A stretch of 64,000 nucleotides of DNA from Pseudomonas izuensis (GTDB lineage Bacteria; Pseudomonadota; Gammaproteobacteria; Pseudomonadales; Pseudomonadaceae), in assembly GCF_009861505.1 (NCBI RefSeq), contig NZ_WTFT01000011.1, positions 289,653 to 353,652 of the forward strand, given 5' to 3'. Shown here piece after piece: positions 42,959 through 52,506 of the stretch. How positions within the stretch are numbered: position 1 is the stretch's first letter; each line of letters begins with the position of its first letter. The notes under the pieces are model-generated. The model saw only the letters and a program-made list of their open reading frames with translations. It was not told the DNA's origin and did not search any database. The position numbers and the translations under genes were made by a program.

Positions 42959-43334
42959 GAAGGTTTTCTGACCCGGTCATAAGGGGGCGCGATTATGCCA
43001 GAAAAGACTATAAATCGATGCACTAGCTGCTCATCGGTAACATTCTTCAATGAAATATTTTGCAGCCACGCCCGCAGCCCCGGCGATTTTTCGGGGTTTG
43101 CAAGTCATTGAATTTCTTTGGAAACGCAGTCGCCACAAGGGTTTCACTCACCTGGGGGAGCGATTGGACCGCTTGTGTGAAATTTCTGAAAGGGAGGTCA
43201 GATGTGAGGCTTTTACCCTGTCAGATGGACAAAGTAGCCGCTGCCCGCTCGTAGCGGGCGCAGAAGACTACATCAATACACCCCGCTTTTAACGGGTGTA
43301 AGTGCAGACCCCGAAAGGTTTCAAGCCGAGGTGC
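42959..43334. other. Intergenic region without recognised gene (376 bases)
   Basis: Two short inverted repeats are visible: GCCCGCT/AGCGGGC near 43244-43260 and ACACCCCGC/GCGGGTGT-like arms near 43277-43298. Neither is followed by a T-run. No reading frame with a ribosome-binding site was found. Confidence 0.5.
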
Positions 43335-43535
43335 TCATGGCTCTTCGGCTTTGAGTTCCTTTTCCATTTTTTCCAGTTCCTGCTTGAAAACCTGATCCTG
43401 AACGGTGGCGCGTTTACGCCAGGGTTTGCGTTCCGGTTCGGGCTGGGCGGCGTAGGTGGTGACTTCCCCGCCGTAAACTTCCTTGTAGCGTTGTTCCTGG
43501 CGCTCAAGTTCCGCGCGCAGTTCGTCTTTCGTCAC
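43335..43535 (-). CDS. Small conserved hypothetical protein
   Basis: The 66-residue, highly charged product ([20 protein letters not shown], ending [12 protein letters not shown]) looks like two amphipathic helices around a short basic linker ([16 protein letters not shown]). I do not recognise a family. The absence of competing frames and the Pseudomonas-like codon use support it being real. Confidence 0.6.
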   Translation of the reverse strand: MTKDELRAELERQEQRYKEVYGGEVTTYAAQPEPERKPWRKRATVQDQVFKQELEKMEKELKAEEP

Positions 43536-44225
43536 AGTGCTACCTGATTGAGTTGAGATGAATTCTGGTGAAACGCGCTGCGTTCAATGTATTGATCACG
43601 CTCGTCGGAAGGACAAGGCCCAGGCGGGCATTGTTTTTACGGCAGGGGCAATCAGTACATCCATGTTGCAGGCGGCCACGGCACCAGAGATAAATAGCTG
43701 ACGTAGCATCAGATTCCTGTTTCGGCGAGCGCGTTGGCGATGCAGATGCAGTCAGCGTCGGACGCTTGCCGGGGACGGTGGCGATGGAACATCACAGCAC
43801 CGGGTAGCGGGATCGGCGAACAACAAATCGCCTGGCTACTGAATTGCATTATAGCGAGCGATTCACAGAACACTATCGCCAAAGAGTTAAAAGTGGATCT
43901 TGGTGTGTGATTGTTTTGTTGCCCGCAACTTCAATGGCAACTAGCGCGCTGGCGGATGTCACCGTGCAACGATGCCTTTCTGGCGCCATTAAGTCGGAAC
44001 AACTTGGGAGGCAACTACATCCACCTTTAACACCGCATTCCAGTCTGCTCGAAAGTATATAAGGAAGGTTGCGTATTTCGGCCGATGGGCAGGCGGGAGG
44101 TGGAGGAGGTCGATTGCGATTATCGGTCGATGGTTCGATAATCGCCCGATCTTGGTTGGCCGGGGTTGTTTGCCGGGCCCATGCCGCTTGTAATAGTCGC
44201 TGATCCGTTTGGGAAAGGACCATAT
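43536..44225. other. Gene-poor region upstream of pcaR (690 bases)
   Basis: The only feature near the left is a possible minus-strand 37-residue frame at 43596-43709 (MLRQLFISGAVAACNMDVLI...) with AGGAA 6 bases before its ATG; this is unproven. A 72-residue plus-strand frame at 43844 has no ribosome-binding site. The right end carries the pcaR operator. The base composition is patchier than in neighbours, which may point to decayed sequence. Confidence 0.4.
44116..44147. promoter_or_regulatory. PcaR operator of pcaR
   Basis: GCGATTATCG (44116-44125) and GTTCGATAATCGC (44133-44145) are inverted copies of the PcaR half site separated by 7 bases. The GTTCGATAATCG element is shared with 45073, 46679 and 56618. 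Autoregulation of pcaR fits what is known for P. putida. Confidence 0.75.
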
Positions 44226-45068
44226 ATGAACGATCAACTGCGCAATTCCTTCGCTTCAGTGGCACCGCCGATCGTCGCTTCACCAGCCAAGCGGATTCAG
44301 GCCCTGACCGGTGACCCGGACTTCATGACCTCGCTGGCCCGTGGGCTGGCTGTGGTGCAAGCGTTTCAGGAGCGCAAGCGACACCTCACCATCGCCCAGA
44401 TCAGTCACCGCACGGAAATTCCCCGCGCCGCTGTCAGACGTTGCCTGCATACCCTGATCAAACTCGGCTACGCCACCACCGACGGTCGTACCTATTCATT
44501 GCTGCCCAAGGTGCTGACCCTCGGCCATGCCTATGTCTCCTCGACGCCGCTGGCCGTTTCTGCCCAGCCGTACCTGGACCGCATGAGCGAGCAACTGCAT
44601 GAGGCCTGCAACATGGCCACCCTGGAAGGCGATGACATTCTCTATATCGCCCGCTCGGCGACGACCCAGCGTCTGATTTCGGTGGACCTCTCCGTAGGCG
44701 GGCGCTTGCCAGCCTATTGCACGTCGATGGGCAGGATTTTGCTGGCCGCCCTGGATGACACATCGCTGGGTGAATACCTCGATCATGCCGACCTGCAAGC
44801 CAAGACCAGTCGCACTATCCATACCCCTGAAGCGTTGCTCGAGTGCCTGCAGGAAGTGCGCAAACAAGGTTGGTGCATCGTCGATCAGGAACTCGAACAG
44901 GGTCTGCGTTCGATTGCCGTACCGGTGTACGACGCTTCCGGTCAGGTGGTCGCGGCACTCAACGTCAGTACCCATGCGGGGCGAGTCAGCCGTAACGAAC
45001 TGGAACAGCGTTTCCTCCCTGGTTTGTTGAGTGCCAGCCGCGACCTCAGCGCGCAGTTGTTTGCCTAA
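44226..45068 (+). CDS. pcaR: PcaR, IclR-family activator of the pca regulon
   Basis: The 280-residue product has the IclR winged helix (LTIAQISHRTEIPRAAVRRCLHTLIKLGYA, about 54-83) and an effector domain of GAF type with ISVDLSVGGRLPAYCTSMGRILLA. In P. putida PcaR with beta-ketoadipate activates pca operons. The ATG at 44226 is chosen over one 60 bases upstream because GGAAAGG-type sequence precedes it and the N-terminus then matches PcaR in length. It stands at the head of the complete pca cluster. Confidence 0.95.
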   Translation: MNDQLRNSFASVAPPIVASPAKRIQALTGDPDFMTSLARGLAVVQAFQERKRHLTIAQISHRTEIPRAAVRRCLHTLIKLGYATTDGRTYSLLPKVLTLGHAYVSSTPLAVSAQPYLDRMSEQLHEACNMATLEGDDILYIARSATTQRLISVDLSVGGRLPAYCTSMGRILLAALDDTSLGEYLDHADLQAKTSRTIHTPEALLECLQEVRKQGWCIVDQELEQGLRSIAVPVYDASGQVVAALNVSTHAGRVSRNELEQRFLPGLLSASRDLSAQLFA

Positions 45069-45072
45069 GCTG

Positions 45073-45087
45073 TTCGATAATCGCACG
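45073..45087. promoter_or_regulatory. PcaR operator before pcaK
   Basis: GTTCGATAATCGCAC matches the 15-base PcaR site reported for P. putida pca promoters. It begins 4 bases after the pcaR stop and 110 bases before pcaK. Confidence 0.8.
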
Positions 45088-45196
45088 GAGTCGCGTTGGG
45101 TGAATTGACGCTGTTTGCTGCGGATTATTACTGTCGCGGCTGCGTCAGCATTGGCTGGCTCCTGTACGACTGCGTACTTCGCATGGAATAAAAATA

Positions 45197-46543
45197 ATGA
45201 ACCAGCCTCAGTCTGCTGTAGGAAACTGCCTCGACGTGCAGTCCTTCATCAATGCCCAACCGATCTCGCGCTACCAATGGCGCGTAGTGATCCTCTGTTT
45301 CCTGATTGTCTTCCTCGATGGCCTCGACACCGCCGCCATGGGCTTCATTGCCCCCGCCCTGTCTCAGGATTGGGGCATCGACCGCGCCAGCCTGGGCCCG
45401 GTGATGAGTGCGGCATTGATCGGCATGGTTTTCGGCGCACTGGGCTCCGGCCCATTGGCTGACCGCTTCGGGCGAAAAATCGTACTGGTGAGCGCCGTGT
45501 TGTTGTTCGGCGCGTTCAGTCTGGCCTCGGCCTACAGCACCAATGTCGATCAGTTGCTGGTACTGCGCTTCCTCACTGGCCTGGGCCTGGGGGCCGGGAT
45601 GCCGAACGCCACCACGCTACTGTCGGAGTACACGCCGGAGCGCAAGAAGTCCCTGCTGGTGACCAGCATGTTCTGCGGTTTCAATTTGGGCATGGCCGGT
45701 GGCGGGTTCATTTCGGCCAAACTGATTCCGGCCTTCGGCTGGCACAGCCTGTTGCTGATCGGCGGGATCTTGCCGTTGATCCTTGCTGTCGTCTTGCTGC
45801 TCTGGCTGCCGGAATCGGCGCGCTACCTCGTCGTCCGCAATCGCGGTACCGACAAAGTGCGCAAGGCGCTGGCGCCCATCGACCCGGTAGTAGTCGCCCA
45901 GGCCGCAAGCTTCAGCGTGCCGGAACAGAAAACCGTGAAAGCGCGCAATGTCTTTGCAGTGATCTTCTCCGGTACCTATAGCGTCGGCACCTTGTTGCTG
46001 TGGCTGACCTACTTCATGGGCCTGGTGATTGTTTACCTGTTGACCAGTTGGCTGCCGACCCTGATGCGCGACAGTGGCGCGAGCATGGAGCAGGCCGCGT
46101 TCATCGGTGCGCTGTTCCAGTTCGGCGGTGTGTTGAGCGCCGTGGGCGTGGGTTGGGCGATGGATCGGTTCAATCCGCACAAGGTCATCGGCACTTTCTA
46201 CCTGTTGGCCGGGGTGTTTGCCTACGCGGTGGGGCAGAGCCTGGGCAACATCGCAGTACTGGCGACCCTGGTGCTGGTGGCCGGGATGTGTGTCAACGGT
46301 GCGCAATCGGCGATGCCGTCACTGGCCGCGCGGTTTTATCCGACCCAAGGGCGAGCCACCGGTGTGTCGTGGATGCTGGGTATCGGCCGCTTCGGCGCGA
46401 TCCTTGGCGCCTGGATGGGCGCAACGCTGCTGGGCCTGGGCTGGAATTTCGAGCAGGTGCTGACGGCGTTGGTGATCCCGGCGGCGCTGGCGACCACGGC
46501 GGTGGTGATCAAGGGCATGGTCAGTCATGCGGATGCGACCTGA
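45197..46543 (+). CDS. pcaK: PcaK, 4-hydroxybenzoate/protocatechuate MFS transporter
   Basis: The 448-residue product belongs to the aromatic acid:H+ symporter family. The helix 1 motif DGLDTAAMGFIAPAL holds the acidic pair required in PcaK, and GPLADRFGRKIVLVSAVLLFG is the MFS loop motif. It imports 4-hydroxybenzoate and protocatechuate across the inner membrane, and in P. putida also assists chemotaxis to them. The ATG at 45197 has only a weak GGAA site. Confidence 0.93.
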   Translation: MNQPQSAVGNCLDVQSFINAQPISRYQWRVVILCFLIVFLDGLDTAAMGFIAPALSQDWGIDRASLGPVMSAALIGMVFGALGSGPLADRFGRKIVLVSAVLLFGAFSLASAYSTNVDQLLVLRFLTGLGLGAGMPNATTLLSEYTPERKKSLLVTSMFCGFNLGMAGGGFISAKLIPAFGWHSLLLIGGILPLILAVVLLLWLPESARYLVVRNRGTDKVRKALAPIDPVVVAQAASFSVPEQKTVKARNVFAVIFSGTYSVGTLLLWLTYFMGLVIVYLLTSWLPTLMRDSGASMEQAAFIGALFQFGGVLSAVGVGWAMDRFNPHKVIGTFYLLAGVFAYAVGQSLGNIAVLATLVLVAGMCVNGAQSAMPSLAARFYPTQGRATGVSWMLGIGRFGAILGAWMGATLLGLGWNFEQVLTALVIPAALATTAVVIKGMVSHADAT

Positions 46544-46580
46544 CAGGTTGATCCGCAATCTTCAGTGATGCTGATGGCCT

Positions 46581-46648
46581 CATCGCGGGCAAGCCTTGCT
46601 CCCACAGGATCACACTTAACCCTGTGGGAGCAAGGCTTGCCCGCGATG
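46581..46648. repeat. REPIN, GGAGCAAGGCTTGCCCGCGA type
   Basis: Perfectly inverted arms at 46581-46608 and 46621-46648, between pcaK and the pcaI promoter. Confidence 0.85.
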
Positions 46649-46678
46649 CTTTTGGGATCGGTAGGCACGCAACAATGT

Positions 46679-46709
46679 GTTCGATAATCGAACGCTCAGT
46701 CGATTATCG
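46679..46709. promoter_or_regulatory. PcaR operator before pcaIJF
   Basis: GTTCGATAATCGAAC (46679-46693) is a perfect 15-base palindrome-like PcaR site, followed at 46701-46709 by the inverted half CGATTATCG. It lies 120-135 bases before the pcaI start. Confidence 0.8.
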
Positions 46710-46814
46710 GATTGTTTGGCGTTTTTCACAGGCTTAATCTTCAGTCATTCCGGCGCTGCGCATCGGCGCCTTTTTCGACCACTGTTGGTTAATGACAAAT
46801 GGGAGCCTGCCCCA

Positions 46815-47672
46815 ATGGCTGAAATTCTTTCGCTGCATGACGCGGTGAAGCAGTTCGTGAACGACGGCGATACCGTTGCGCTCGAAGGCTTTACCCACCT
46901 GATCCCGACGGCGGCGGGTCACGAAATCATCCGCCAGGGCAAGAAAGACCTGACCCTGGTGCGCATGACCCCTGACCTCATCTACGACCAGTTGATCGGT
47001 GCCGGTTGTGCCCGCAAGCTGATTTTCTCCTGGGGTGGTAACCCGGGTGTCGGTTCGCTGCACCGTCTGCGCGATGCAGTCGAGAAGCAGTGGCCACACG
47101 CGCTGGAAATCGAAGAACACAGCCACGCCGACCTGGCCAATGCCTACGTCGCAGGGGCCTCCGGCCTGCCGTTTGCGGTGCTGCGTGCCTACGCCGGTTC
47201 CGACTTGCCAAAGGTCAACCCGCTGATCAAGTCCGTGACCTGCCCGTTCACCGGTGAAGTGCTGGCGGCGGTGCCTTCGGTGCGCCCGGACATCACCGTG
47301 ATTCACGCGCAGAAAGCCGACCGCAAGGGCAACGTGCTGCTGTGGGGCATTCTCGGCGTGCAGAAAGAAGCCGCGCTGGCTGCCAAGCGCTGCATCGTCA
47401 CCGTCGAAGAGATCGTCGACGACTTGAATGCACCGATGAACTCCTGCGTGTTGCCGACTTGGGCCTTGAGCGCCGTCTGCCATGTGCCGGGTGGCGCGCA
47501 TCCGTCCTACGCCCACGGCTACAACGAACGCGACAACCGCTTCTACCAGGCCTGGGACCCGATTGCCCGCGACCGTGAAACCTTCACCGCGTGGATCAAC
47601 GAGTACATCCACGGCAGCGCTGACTTCAGCGAGTTCCAGGCCAAACTGGCCGCCGCTTCGGAGGCGAAGTAA
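46815..47672 (+). CDS. pcaI: 3-oxoadipate CoA-transferase alpha subunit PcaI
   Basis: The 285-residue product shows family I CoA-transferase alpha features (GFTHLIPTAAGHEIIRQGKKDLTLVRM, FSWGGNPGVGSLHRLRD). With PcaJ it moves CoA from succinyl-CoA to 3-oxoadipate. The ATG at 46815 has GGAGC 10 bases upstream. A longer frame would start in the PcaR site. The stop overlaps pcaJ by one base (TAATG). Confidence 0.95.
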   Translation: MAEILSLHDAVKQFVNDGDTVALEGFTHLIPTAAGHEIIRQGKKDLTLVRMTPDLIYDQLIGAGCARKLIFSWGGNPGVGSLHRLRDAVEKQWPHALEIEEHSHADLANAYVAGASGLPFAVLRAYAGSDLPKVNPLIKSVTCPFTGEVLAAVPSVRPDITVIHAQKADRKGNVLLWGILGVQKEAALAAKRCIVTVEEIVDDLNAPMNSCVLPTWALSAVCHVPGGAHPSYAHGYNERDNRFYQAWDPIARDRETFTAWINEYIHGSADFSEFQAKLAAASEAK

Positions 47673-48451
47673 TGACTTACACCACCAATGAAATGATGAC
47701 CGTCGCCGCTGCCCGTCGCCTGAAGAACGGTTCGGTGTGCTTCGTGGGCATCGGCCTGCCATCGAAAGCGGCCAACCTGGCGCGCCTGACGTCCTCGCCG
47801 GATGTCGTGCTGATTTACGAATCGGGTCCGATCGGCGCCAAGCCGAGCGTGCTGCCGCTGTCGATCGGCGACGGTGAACTGGCGGAAACCGCCGACACCG
47901 TGGTCCCGACCGGCGAGATTTTCCGCTACTGGCTGCAGGGCGGTCGCATTGACGTCGGTTTCCTCGGCGCGGCCCAGGTCGACCGTTTCGGCAACATCAA
48001 CACCACAGTGGTGGGCGACTATCACGCACCGAAAGTCCGCCTGCCGGGCGCCGGTGGTGCACCGGAGATCGCCGGTTCCGCCAAGAGCGTGCTGATCATC
48101 CTCAAGCAATCGGCGCGTTCGTTCGTCGACAAGCTCGACTTCATTACCTCGGTCGGCCATGGCGAGGGCGGCGATTCGCGCAAGCGTCTGGGTCTGCCGG
48201 GTGCCGGTCCGGTCGGCATCATCACCGACCTGTGCATCATGGAACCGGAAGCGGGCACCCATGAATTCGTGGTTACTGCACTGCACCCGGGCGTGACCCG
48301 CGAGCAAGTGGTCGCCGCCACCGGTTGGCCGATTCGCTTTGCCGCCAGCGTCGACACCACTGCCGAGCCAACCGAAATCGAATTGACCGCCCTGCGCGAT
48401 CTGGAAGCCCGTACCGCAGCGGCCCACGGCCAAGCCCCTGGAGAAGCGTGA
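47672..48451 (+). CDS. pcaJ: 3-oxoadipate CoA-transferase beta subunit PcaJ
   Basis: The 259-residue product contains the catalytic Glu50 in YESGPIG, the residue that forms the CoA thioester in family I enzymes, plus GAAQVDRFGNINTTVVGDY and LPGAGGAPEIAGSA. It forms the heteromer with PcaI. Translation is coupled on both sides: one-base overlaps with pcaI and pcaF. Confidence 0.95.
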   Translation: MTYTTNEMMTVAAARRLKNGSVCFVGIGLPSKAANLARLTSSPDVVLIYESGPIGAKPSVLPLSIGDGELAETADTVVPTGEIFRYWLQGGRIDVGFLGAAQVDRFGNINTTVVGDYHAPKVRLPGAGGAPEIAGSAKSVLIILKQSARSFVDKLDFITSVGHGEGGDSRKRLGLPGAGPVGIITDLCIMEPEAGTHEFVVTALHPGVTREQVVAATGWPIRFAASVDTTAEPTEIELTALRDLEARTAAAHGQAPGEA

Positions 48452-49653
48452 TGCGTGACGTTTATATTTGCGACGCGATTCGTACCCCCATCGGCCGTTT
48501 CGGCGGTGGCCTGTCGGCAGTTCGTGCCGACGATCTGGCCGCCGTGCCGATCAAGGCACTGATGGAGCGCAACCCGACCGTGGACTGGACGGCGGTGGAC
48601 GAAGTGTTCCTCGGCTGCGCCAACCAGGCCGGTGAAGACAACCGTAACGTGGCGCGCATGGCGCTGCTGCTGGCCGGCCTGCCGGAAACCATTCCCGGGG
48701 TCACCCTCAATCGCCTCTGTGCGTCGGGCATGGATGCCATCGGCACCGCGTTCCGCGCCATCGCCAGTGGCGAAATGGAGCTGGCGATTGCCGGCGGCGT
48801 CGAGTCGATGTCCCGCGCACCGTTCGTGATGGGCAAGGCCGATGCGGCGTTTTCGCGCAACATGAAACTCGAAGACACCACCATCGGCTGGCGCTTCATC
48901 AACCCCTTGATGAAAGCCCAGTATGGCGTGGACGCGATGCCGCAGACCGGCGACAACGTCGCGCAGGACTACGAAGTGTCCCGCGAAGACCAGGACGCGT
49001 TCGCCCTGCGCAGCCAGCAACGCACGGCCGCCGCGCAAGCCGTCGGGTTCTTCGCCGAAGAAATCGTCGAAGTGCGGATTGCCCACAAGAAGGGTGAAAC
49101 CGTGGTCAGCCAGGATGAGCATCCTCGCGCCGACACCTCCCTGGAAGTCCTGGCCAAGTTGAAGCCAGTGAACGGCCCGGACAAAACTGTCACGGCGGGC
49201 AACTCCTCAGGCGTCAATGACGGTGCCGCCGCGTTGATCCTGGCCAGCGCCGAAGCGGTGAAAAAACACGGCCTGACCGCTCGCGCCAAAGTGTTGGGCA
49301 TGTCCAGTGCCGGTGTTGCGCCACGGGTGATGGGCATCGGCCCGGTGCCGGCGGTACGCAAACTGACCGAGCGCCTGGGTGTAGCGGTCAGCGATTTCGA
49401 TGTGATCGAACTCAACGAAGCCTTCGCCAGCCAGGGCCTGGCGGTGCTGCGTGAACTGGGCCTGGCGGACGATGCACCTCAGGTCAACCCGAACGGCGGC
49501 GCGATTGCCTTGGGTCACCCATTGGGCATGACGGGCGCGCGACTGGTGCTGACCGCGTTGCGTCAGTTGGAAAAAACTGGTGGCAAGAAAGGTCTGGCGA
49601 CCATGTGCGTCGGCGTCGGCCAGGGTCTGGCCCTGGCGATCGAACGCGTCTGA
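48451..49653 (+). CDS. pcaF: 3-oxoadipyl-CoA thiolase PcaF
   Basis: The 400-residue product is a type I thiolase. The acyl-accepting Cys is Cys90 (NRLCASGMDAIG). NEAFASQGLAVLREL, GGAIALGHPLGMTGAR (His) and CVGVGQG (second Cys) complete the site. It cleaves 3-oxoadipyl-CoA to succinyl-CoA and acetyl-CoA, the last step. The ATG overlaps the pcaJ stop (TGATG). Confidence 0.96.
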   Translation: MRDVYICDAIRTPIGRFGGGLSAVRADDLAAVPIKALMERNPTVDWTAVDEVFLGCANQAGEDNRNVARMALLLAGLPETIPGVTLNRLCASGMDAIGTAFRAIASGEMELAIAGGVESMSRAPFVMGKADAAFSRNMKLEDTTIGWRFINPLMKAQYGVDAMPQTGDNVAQDYEVSREDQDAFALRSQQRTAAAQAVGFFAEEIVEVRIAHKKGETVVSQDEHPRADTSLEVLAKLKPVNGPDKTVTAGNSSGVNDGAAALILASAEAVKKHGLTARAKVLGMSSAGVAPRVMGIGPVPAVRKLTERLGVAVSDFDVIELNEAFASQGLAVLRELGLADDAPQVNPNGGAIALGHPLGMTGARLVLTALRQLEKTGGKKGLATMCVGVGQGLALAIERV

Positions 49654-49690
49654 CACGCCCCGTCGGCTAACAAGAACTGAGGAAAGTGTA

Positions 49691-50395
49691 ATGACTGATA
49701 AACCTGGTTACCGTCGCCCGCAGGCGGGCACTCAGCCGGACTATCTGCACCCGACCTACCAATCCACCAACCTGCGCTCGCCGTCCAAGCCGTTGGTGTT
49801 CCTGCCGCATTCGTTGTCGGAAATCACCGGGCCGACCATCGGCGCCGAGCGTGTCAGCGAGAACGACAACGACCTGACCGCCCAGCACAAGGGCGAGCCA
49901 CTGGGTGAGCGCATCGTCATTCACGGCCGCGTGCTGGATGAAAACGGCTTGCCGGTGCCAGGAATTCTGGTGGAGATCTGGCAGGCCAACGCCGCCGGTC
50001 GCTACAACCATGCCCGCGACCTGCACGACGCGCCGCTGGACCCGAACTTCACCGGCACCGGTCGCACCGTGACCGACGCCGATGGCTGGTACCAGTTCCA
50101 GACCATCAAGCCCGGCGCCTATCCGTGGGGTAACCACCACAACGCCTGGCGCCCAGCGCACATCCACTTCTCGCTGTTCGGGCCGAGCATCCTGACGCGC
50201 CTGGTCACCCAGATGTATTTCCCGGGCGACCCGTTGCTGGCGTACGACCCGATCTACAACTGCGTGCCCGACACCAGCGCCAAAGAGCGCCTGATCGCCA
50301 GTTTCGACCTGGAAAAAACCATCCCTTCCTATGCCCTCGGTTATCGCTGGGACATCGTCTTGCGCGGCCGCGATGCCACGCCGATGGAGAAATAA
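49691..50395 (+). CDS. pcaH: Protocatechuate 3,4-dioxygenase beta chain PcaH
   Basis: The 234-residue product has the intradiol dioxygenase fold with the iron-binding His pair in WRPAHIHFSLFG and candidate Tyr ligands upstream (WQANAAGRYNHARD) and nearby. It carries the non-haem Fe(III) of the alpha-beta dimer that opens protocatechuate to 3-carboxy-cis,cis-muconate. It starts 37 bases after pcaF at an ATG behind GAGGAAAG, so it is probably in the same operon, unlike in P. putida where pcaHG is elsewhere. Confidence 0.96.
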   Translation: MTDKPGYRRPQAGTQPDYLHPTYQSTNLRSPSKPLVFLPHSLSEITGPTIGAERVSENDNDLTAQHKGEPLGERIVIHGRVLDENGLPVPGILVEIWQANAAGRYNHARDLHDAPLDPNFTGTGRTVTDADGWYQFQTIKPGAYPWGNHHNAWRPAHIHFSLFGPSILTRLVTQMYFPGDPLLAYDPIYNCVPDTSAKERLIASFDLEKTIPSYALGYRWDIVLRGRDATPMEK

Positions 50396-50396
50396 G

Positions 50397-50963
50397 ATGA
50401 CGCTGACTGCGACCACGTCCCACACCGTCGGGCCGTACTACCACATCGGCCTGACCTGGCTGAACCGCGAAAACCTGACCGTCGAACAAACCCTGGGCGA
50501 GCGCGTGGCGATCACCGGGCAAGTGGTCGATGGCAACGGCGAAGTCGTCAACGACGCGATGCTGGAAGTCTGGCAGGCCAACGCCGCCGGCAAGTACGAC
50601 CACCCCGAAGACGATCAGGACAAGCCTCTGGATCCGCATTTCGAAGGGTTCGGCCGGGTGCCGGTGGATGCCGAAGGGCGTTTCCGTTTCACTACGATCA
50701 AACCGGGCACGGTTGAAGGCCTCAAGGGCACGACCCAGGCGCCGCATCTGGTGGTGCTGGTGTTTGCCCGTGGCCTGGTCAAGCACCTGCTGACACGGAT
50801 TTACTTCGAGGGTGACGCGGCGAATGTGAACGATCCTCTGCTGGAATGCGTGCCGGCCGAGCGTCGTGGCACTTTGATCGCGAAGCAGGATGCATCCGGT
50901 GTTTACCAGTGGAACGTGATCCTGCAGGGCACGGAGGCGGAGACGGTGTTCTTCGATTATTGA
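50397..50963 (+). CDS. pcaG: Protocatechuate 3,4-dioxygenase alpha chain PcaG
   Basis: The 188-residue product shares the dioxygenase fold (TVGPYYHIGLTWLNRENL, LEVWQANAAGKYDHPED) but lacks the HIH iron ligands, reading APHLVVLVFARG instead, as expected for the catalytically silent alpha chain. It starts one base after the pcaH stop. Confidence 0.96.
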   Translation: MTLTATTSHTVGPYYHIGLTWLNRENLTVEQTLGERVAITGQVVDGNGEVVNDAMLEVWQANAAGKYDHPEDDQDKPLDPHFEGFGRVPVDAEGRFRFTTIKPGTVEGLKGTTQAPHLVVLVFARGLVKHLLTRIYFEGDAANVNDPLLECVPAERRGTLIAKQDASGVYQWNVILQGTEAETVFFDY

Positions 50964-50977
50964 AAACACCGTAAACC

Positions 50978-51070
50978 CCTGTAGGAGCGAGCCTGCTCGC
51001 GAAAGCGGCGTGTCAGTACCATCAATGCTCAATGACACACCGCATTCGCGAGCAGGCTCGCTCCCACAGG
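50978..51070. repeat. REPIN, GGAGCGAGCCTGCTCGCGAA type
   Basis: Inverted arms 50978-51003 and 51045-51070 lie between pcaG and pcaT, and probably mark the end of the pcaIJFHG unit. No PcaR site was seen between pcaG and pcaT. Confidence 0.85.
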
Positions 51071-51158
51071 GGGAATAATGATGTGGCAGATGTATCTGTG
51101 GAACGGGACTGTTGCAAAGTATGTCTAGACTCTCACTGTCCCCATTGAGTGAAAAACA

Positions 51159-52463
51159 ATGACAACACCAACCGCTTCACCCGCGCTCTATACCGGCGAA
51201 GAGCGCAGAAAACGGATCTTTGCCATTGTCGGCGCCTCGTCCGGCAACCTGGTCGAATGGTTCGACTTCTATGTCTACGCCTTCAGTGCGCTCTATTTCG
51301 CGCCGGCCTTTTTCCCCTCCGACAACCCCACGGTACAGTTGGTCAATACCGCGGGCGTGTTTGCCGCCGGGTTCCTGATGCGACCGATCGGCGGCTGGAT
51401 TTTCGGTCGGTTGGCAGACAAGCACGGGCGCAAGAATTCGATGGTGATCTCGATTCTGATGATGTGCTTCGGCTCGTTGCTGATCGCTTGCCTGCCGACC
51501 TACAGCAGCATCGGGATCTGGGCGCCGATTCTGTTGCTGTTTGCGCGTTTGCTCCAGGGCCTGTCGGTCGGTGGCGAGTACGGCACCACCGCCACCTACA
51601 TGAGTGAAGTCGCCCTCAAGGGGCAGCGCGGTTTCTTTGCTTCGTTCCAGTACGTGACGCTGATTGGCGGGCAACTGCTGGCGGTGTTGGTCGTCGTGAT
51701 TCTGCAACAGTTCCTCAACGAAGACGAGTTGCGTGCCTACGGTTGGCGGATCCCGTTCGTGGTAGGAGCCATGGCGGCGCTGGTTTCGCTTTATCTGCGC
51801 CGTTCGCTGAAAGAAACCTCCAGCAAGGAAATGCGCGAAAACAAGGATGCCGGCAGCATCGGTGCACTGTTCCGCGACCATAAAGCCGCGTTCATTACCG
51901 TGCTCGGTTACACCGCCGGTGGCTCGCTGATTTTCTATACGTTCACCACTTACATGCAGAAGTACCTGGTGAACACCGCCGGCATGCCGGCCAAGACCGC
52001 CAGCTACATCATGACCGGCGCGCTGTTCCTCTATATGTGCATGCAACCGGTGTTCGGCATGCTCGCCGACAAGATCGGCCGGCGTAACTCGATGCTCTGG
52101 TTCGGCGCCCTCGGTACGCTGTGCACCGTACCGATTCTGCTGAGTTTGAAAACGGTCGGCAGCCCGTTCCTGGCCTTTGTGTTGATTACCCTGGCCTTGG
52201 CGATCGTCAGTTTCTACACCTCCATCAGTGGCCTGGTAAAAGCGGAAATGTTTCCGCCCGAGGTGCGTGCACTGGGTGTCGGCCTGGCGTATGCGGTAGC
52301 GAATGCGATCTTCGGCGGTTCGGCGGAATATGTGGCCTTGAGTCTCAAGGCCGTCGGCATGGAAAACGCCTTCTACTGGTACGTGACGGTGATGATGGCG
52401 GTGGCGTTCCTGTTCAGTCTGCGCTTGCCGAAACAGGCCGCGTATCTGCACCACGACCTTTGA
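51159..52463 (+). CDS. pcaT: PcaT-like dicarboxylate MFS transporter
   Basis: The 434-residue product belongs to the metabolite:H+ symporter family: [20 protein letters not shown] in helix 1, [20 protein letters not shown] in loop 2-3 and [17 protein letters not shown]. In P. putida PcaT carries beta-ketoadipate and related dicarboxylates. Position between pcaG and pcaB supports the name. It stands 43 bases before pcaB. Confidence 0.9.
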   Translation: MTTPTASPALYTGEERRKRIFAIVGASSGNLVEWFDFYVYAFSALYFAPAFFPSDNPTVQLVNTAGVFAAGFLMRPIGGWIFGRLADKHGRKNSMVISILMMCFGSLLIACLPTYSSIGIWAPILLLFARLLQGLSVGGEYGTTATYMSEVALKGQRGFFASFQYVTLIGGQLLAVLVVVILQQFLNEDELRAYGWRIPFVVGAMAALVSLYLRRSLKETSSKEMRENKDAGSIGALFRDHKAAFITVLGYTAGGSLIFYTFTTYMQKYLVNTAGMPAKTASYIMTGALFLYMCMQPVFGMLADKIGRRNSMLWFGALGTLCTVPILLSLKTVGSPFLAFVLITLALAIVSFYTSISGLVKAEMFPPEVRALGVGLAYAVANAIFGGSAEYVALSLKAVGMENAFYWYVTVMMAVAFLFSLRLPKQAAYLHHDL

Positions 52464-52506
52464 TCTTTGCGCGGGCCTGACCGGCCCGCGCCTCCAGGGA
52501 TTGTTT

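Noticed and set aside
45115..45196. Small lipoprotein-like frame starting before pcaK
   Set aside because: It runs out of frame into pcaK, has no ribosome-binding site and overlaps the promoter region.
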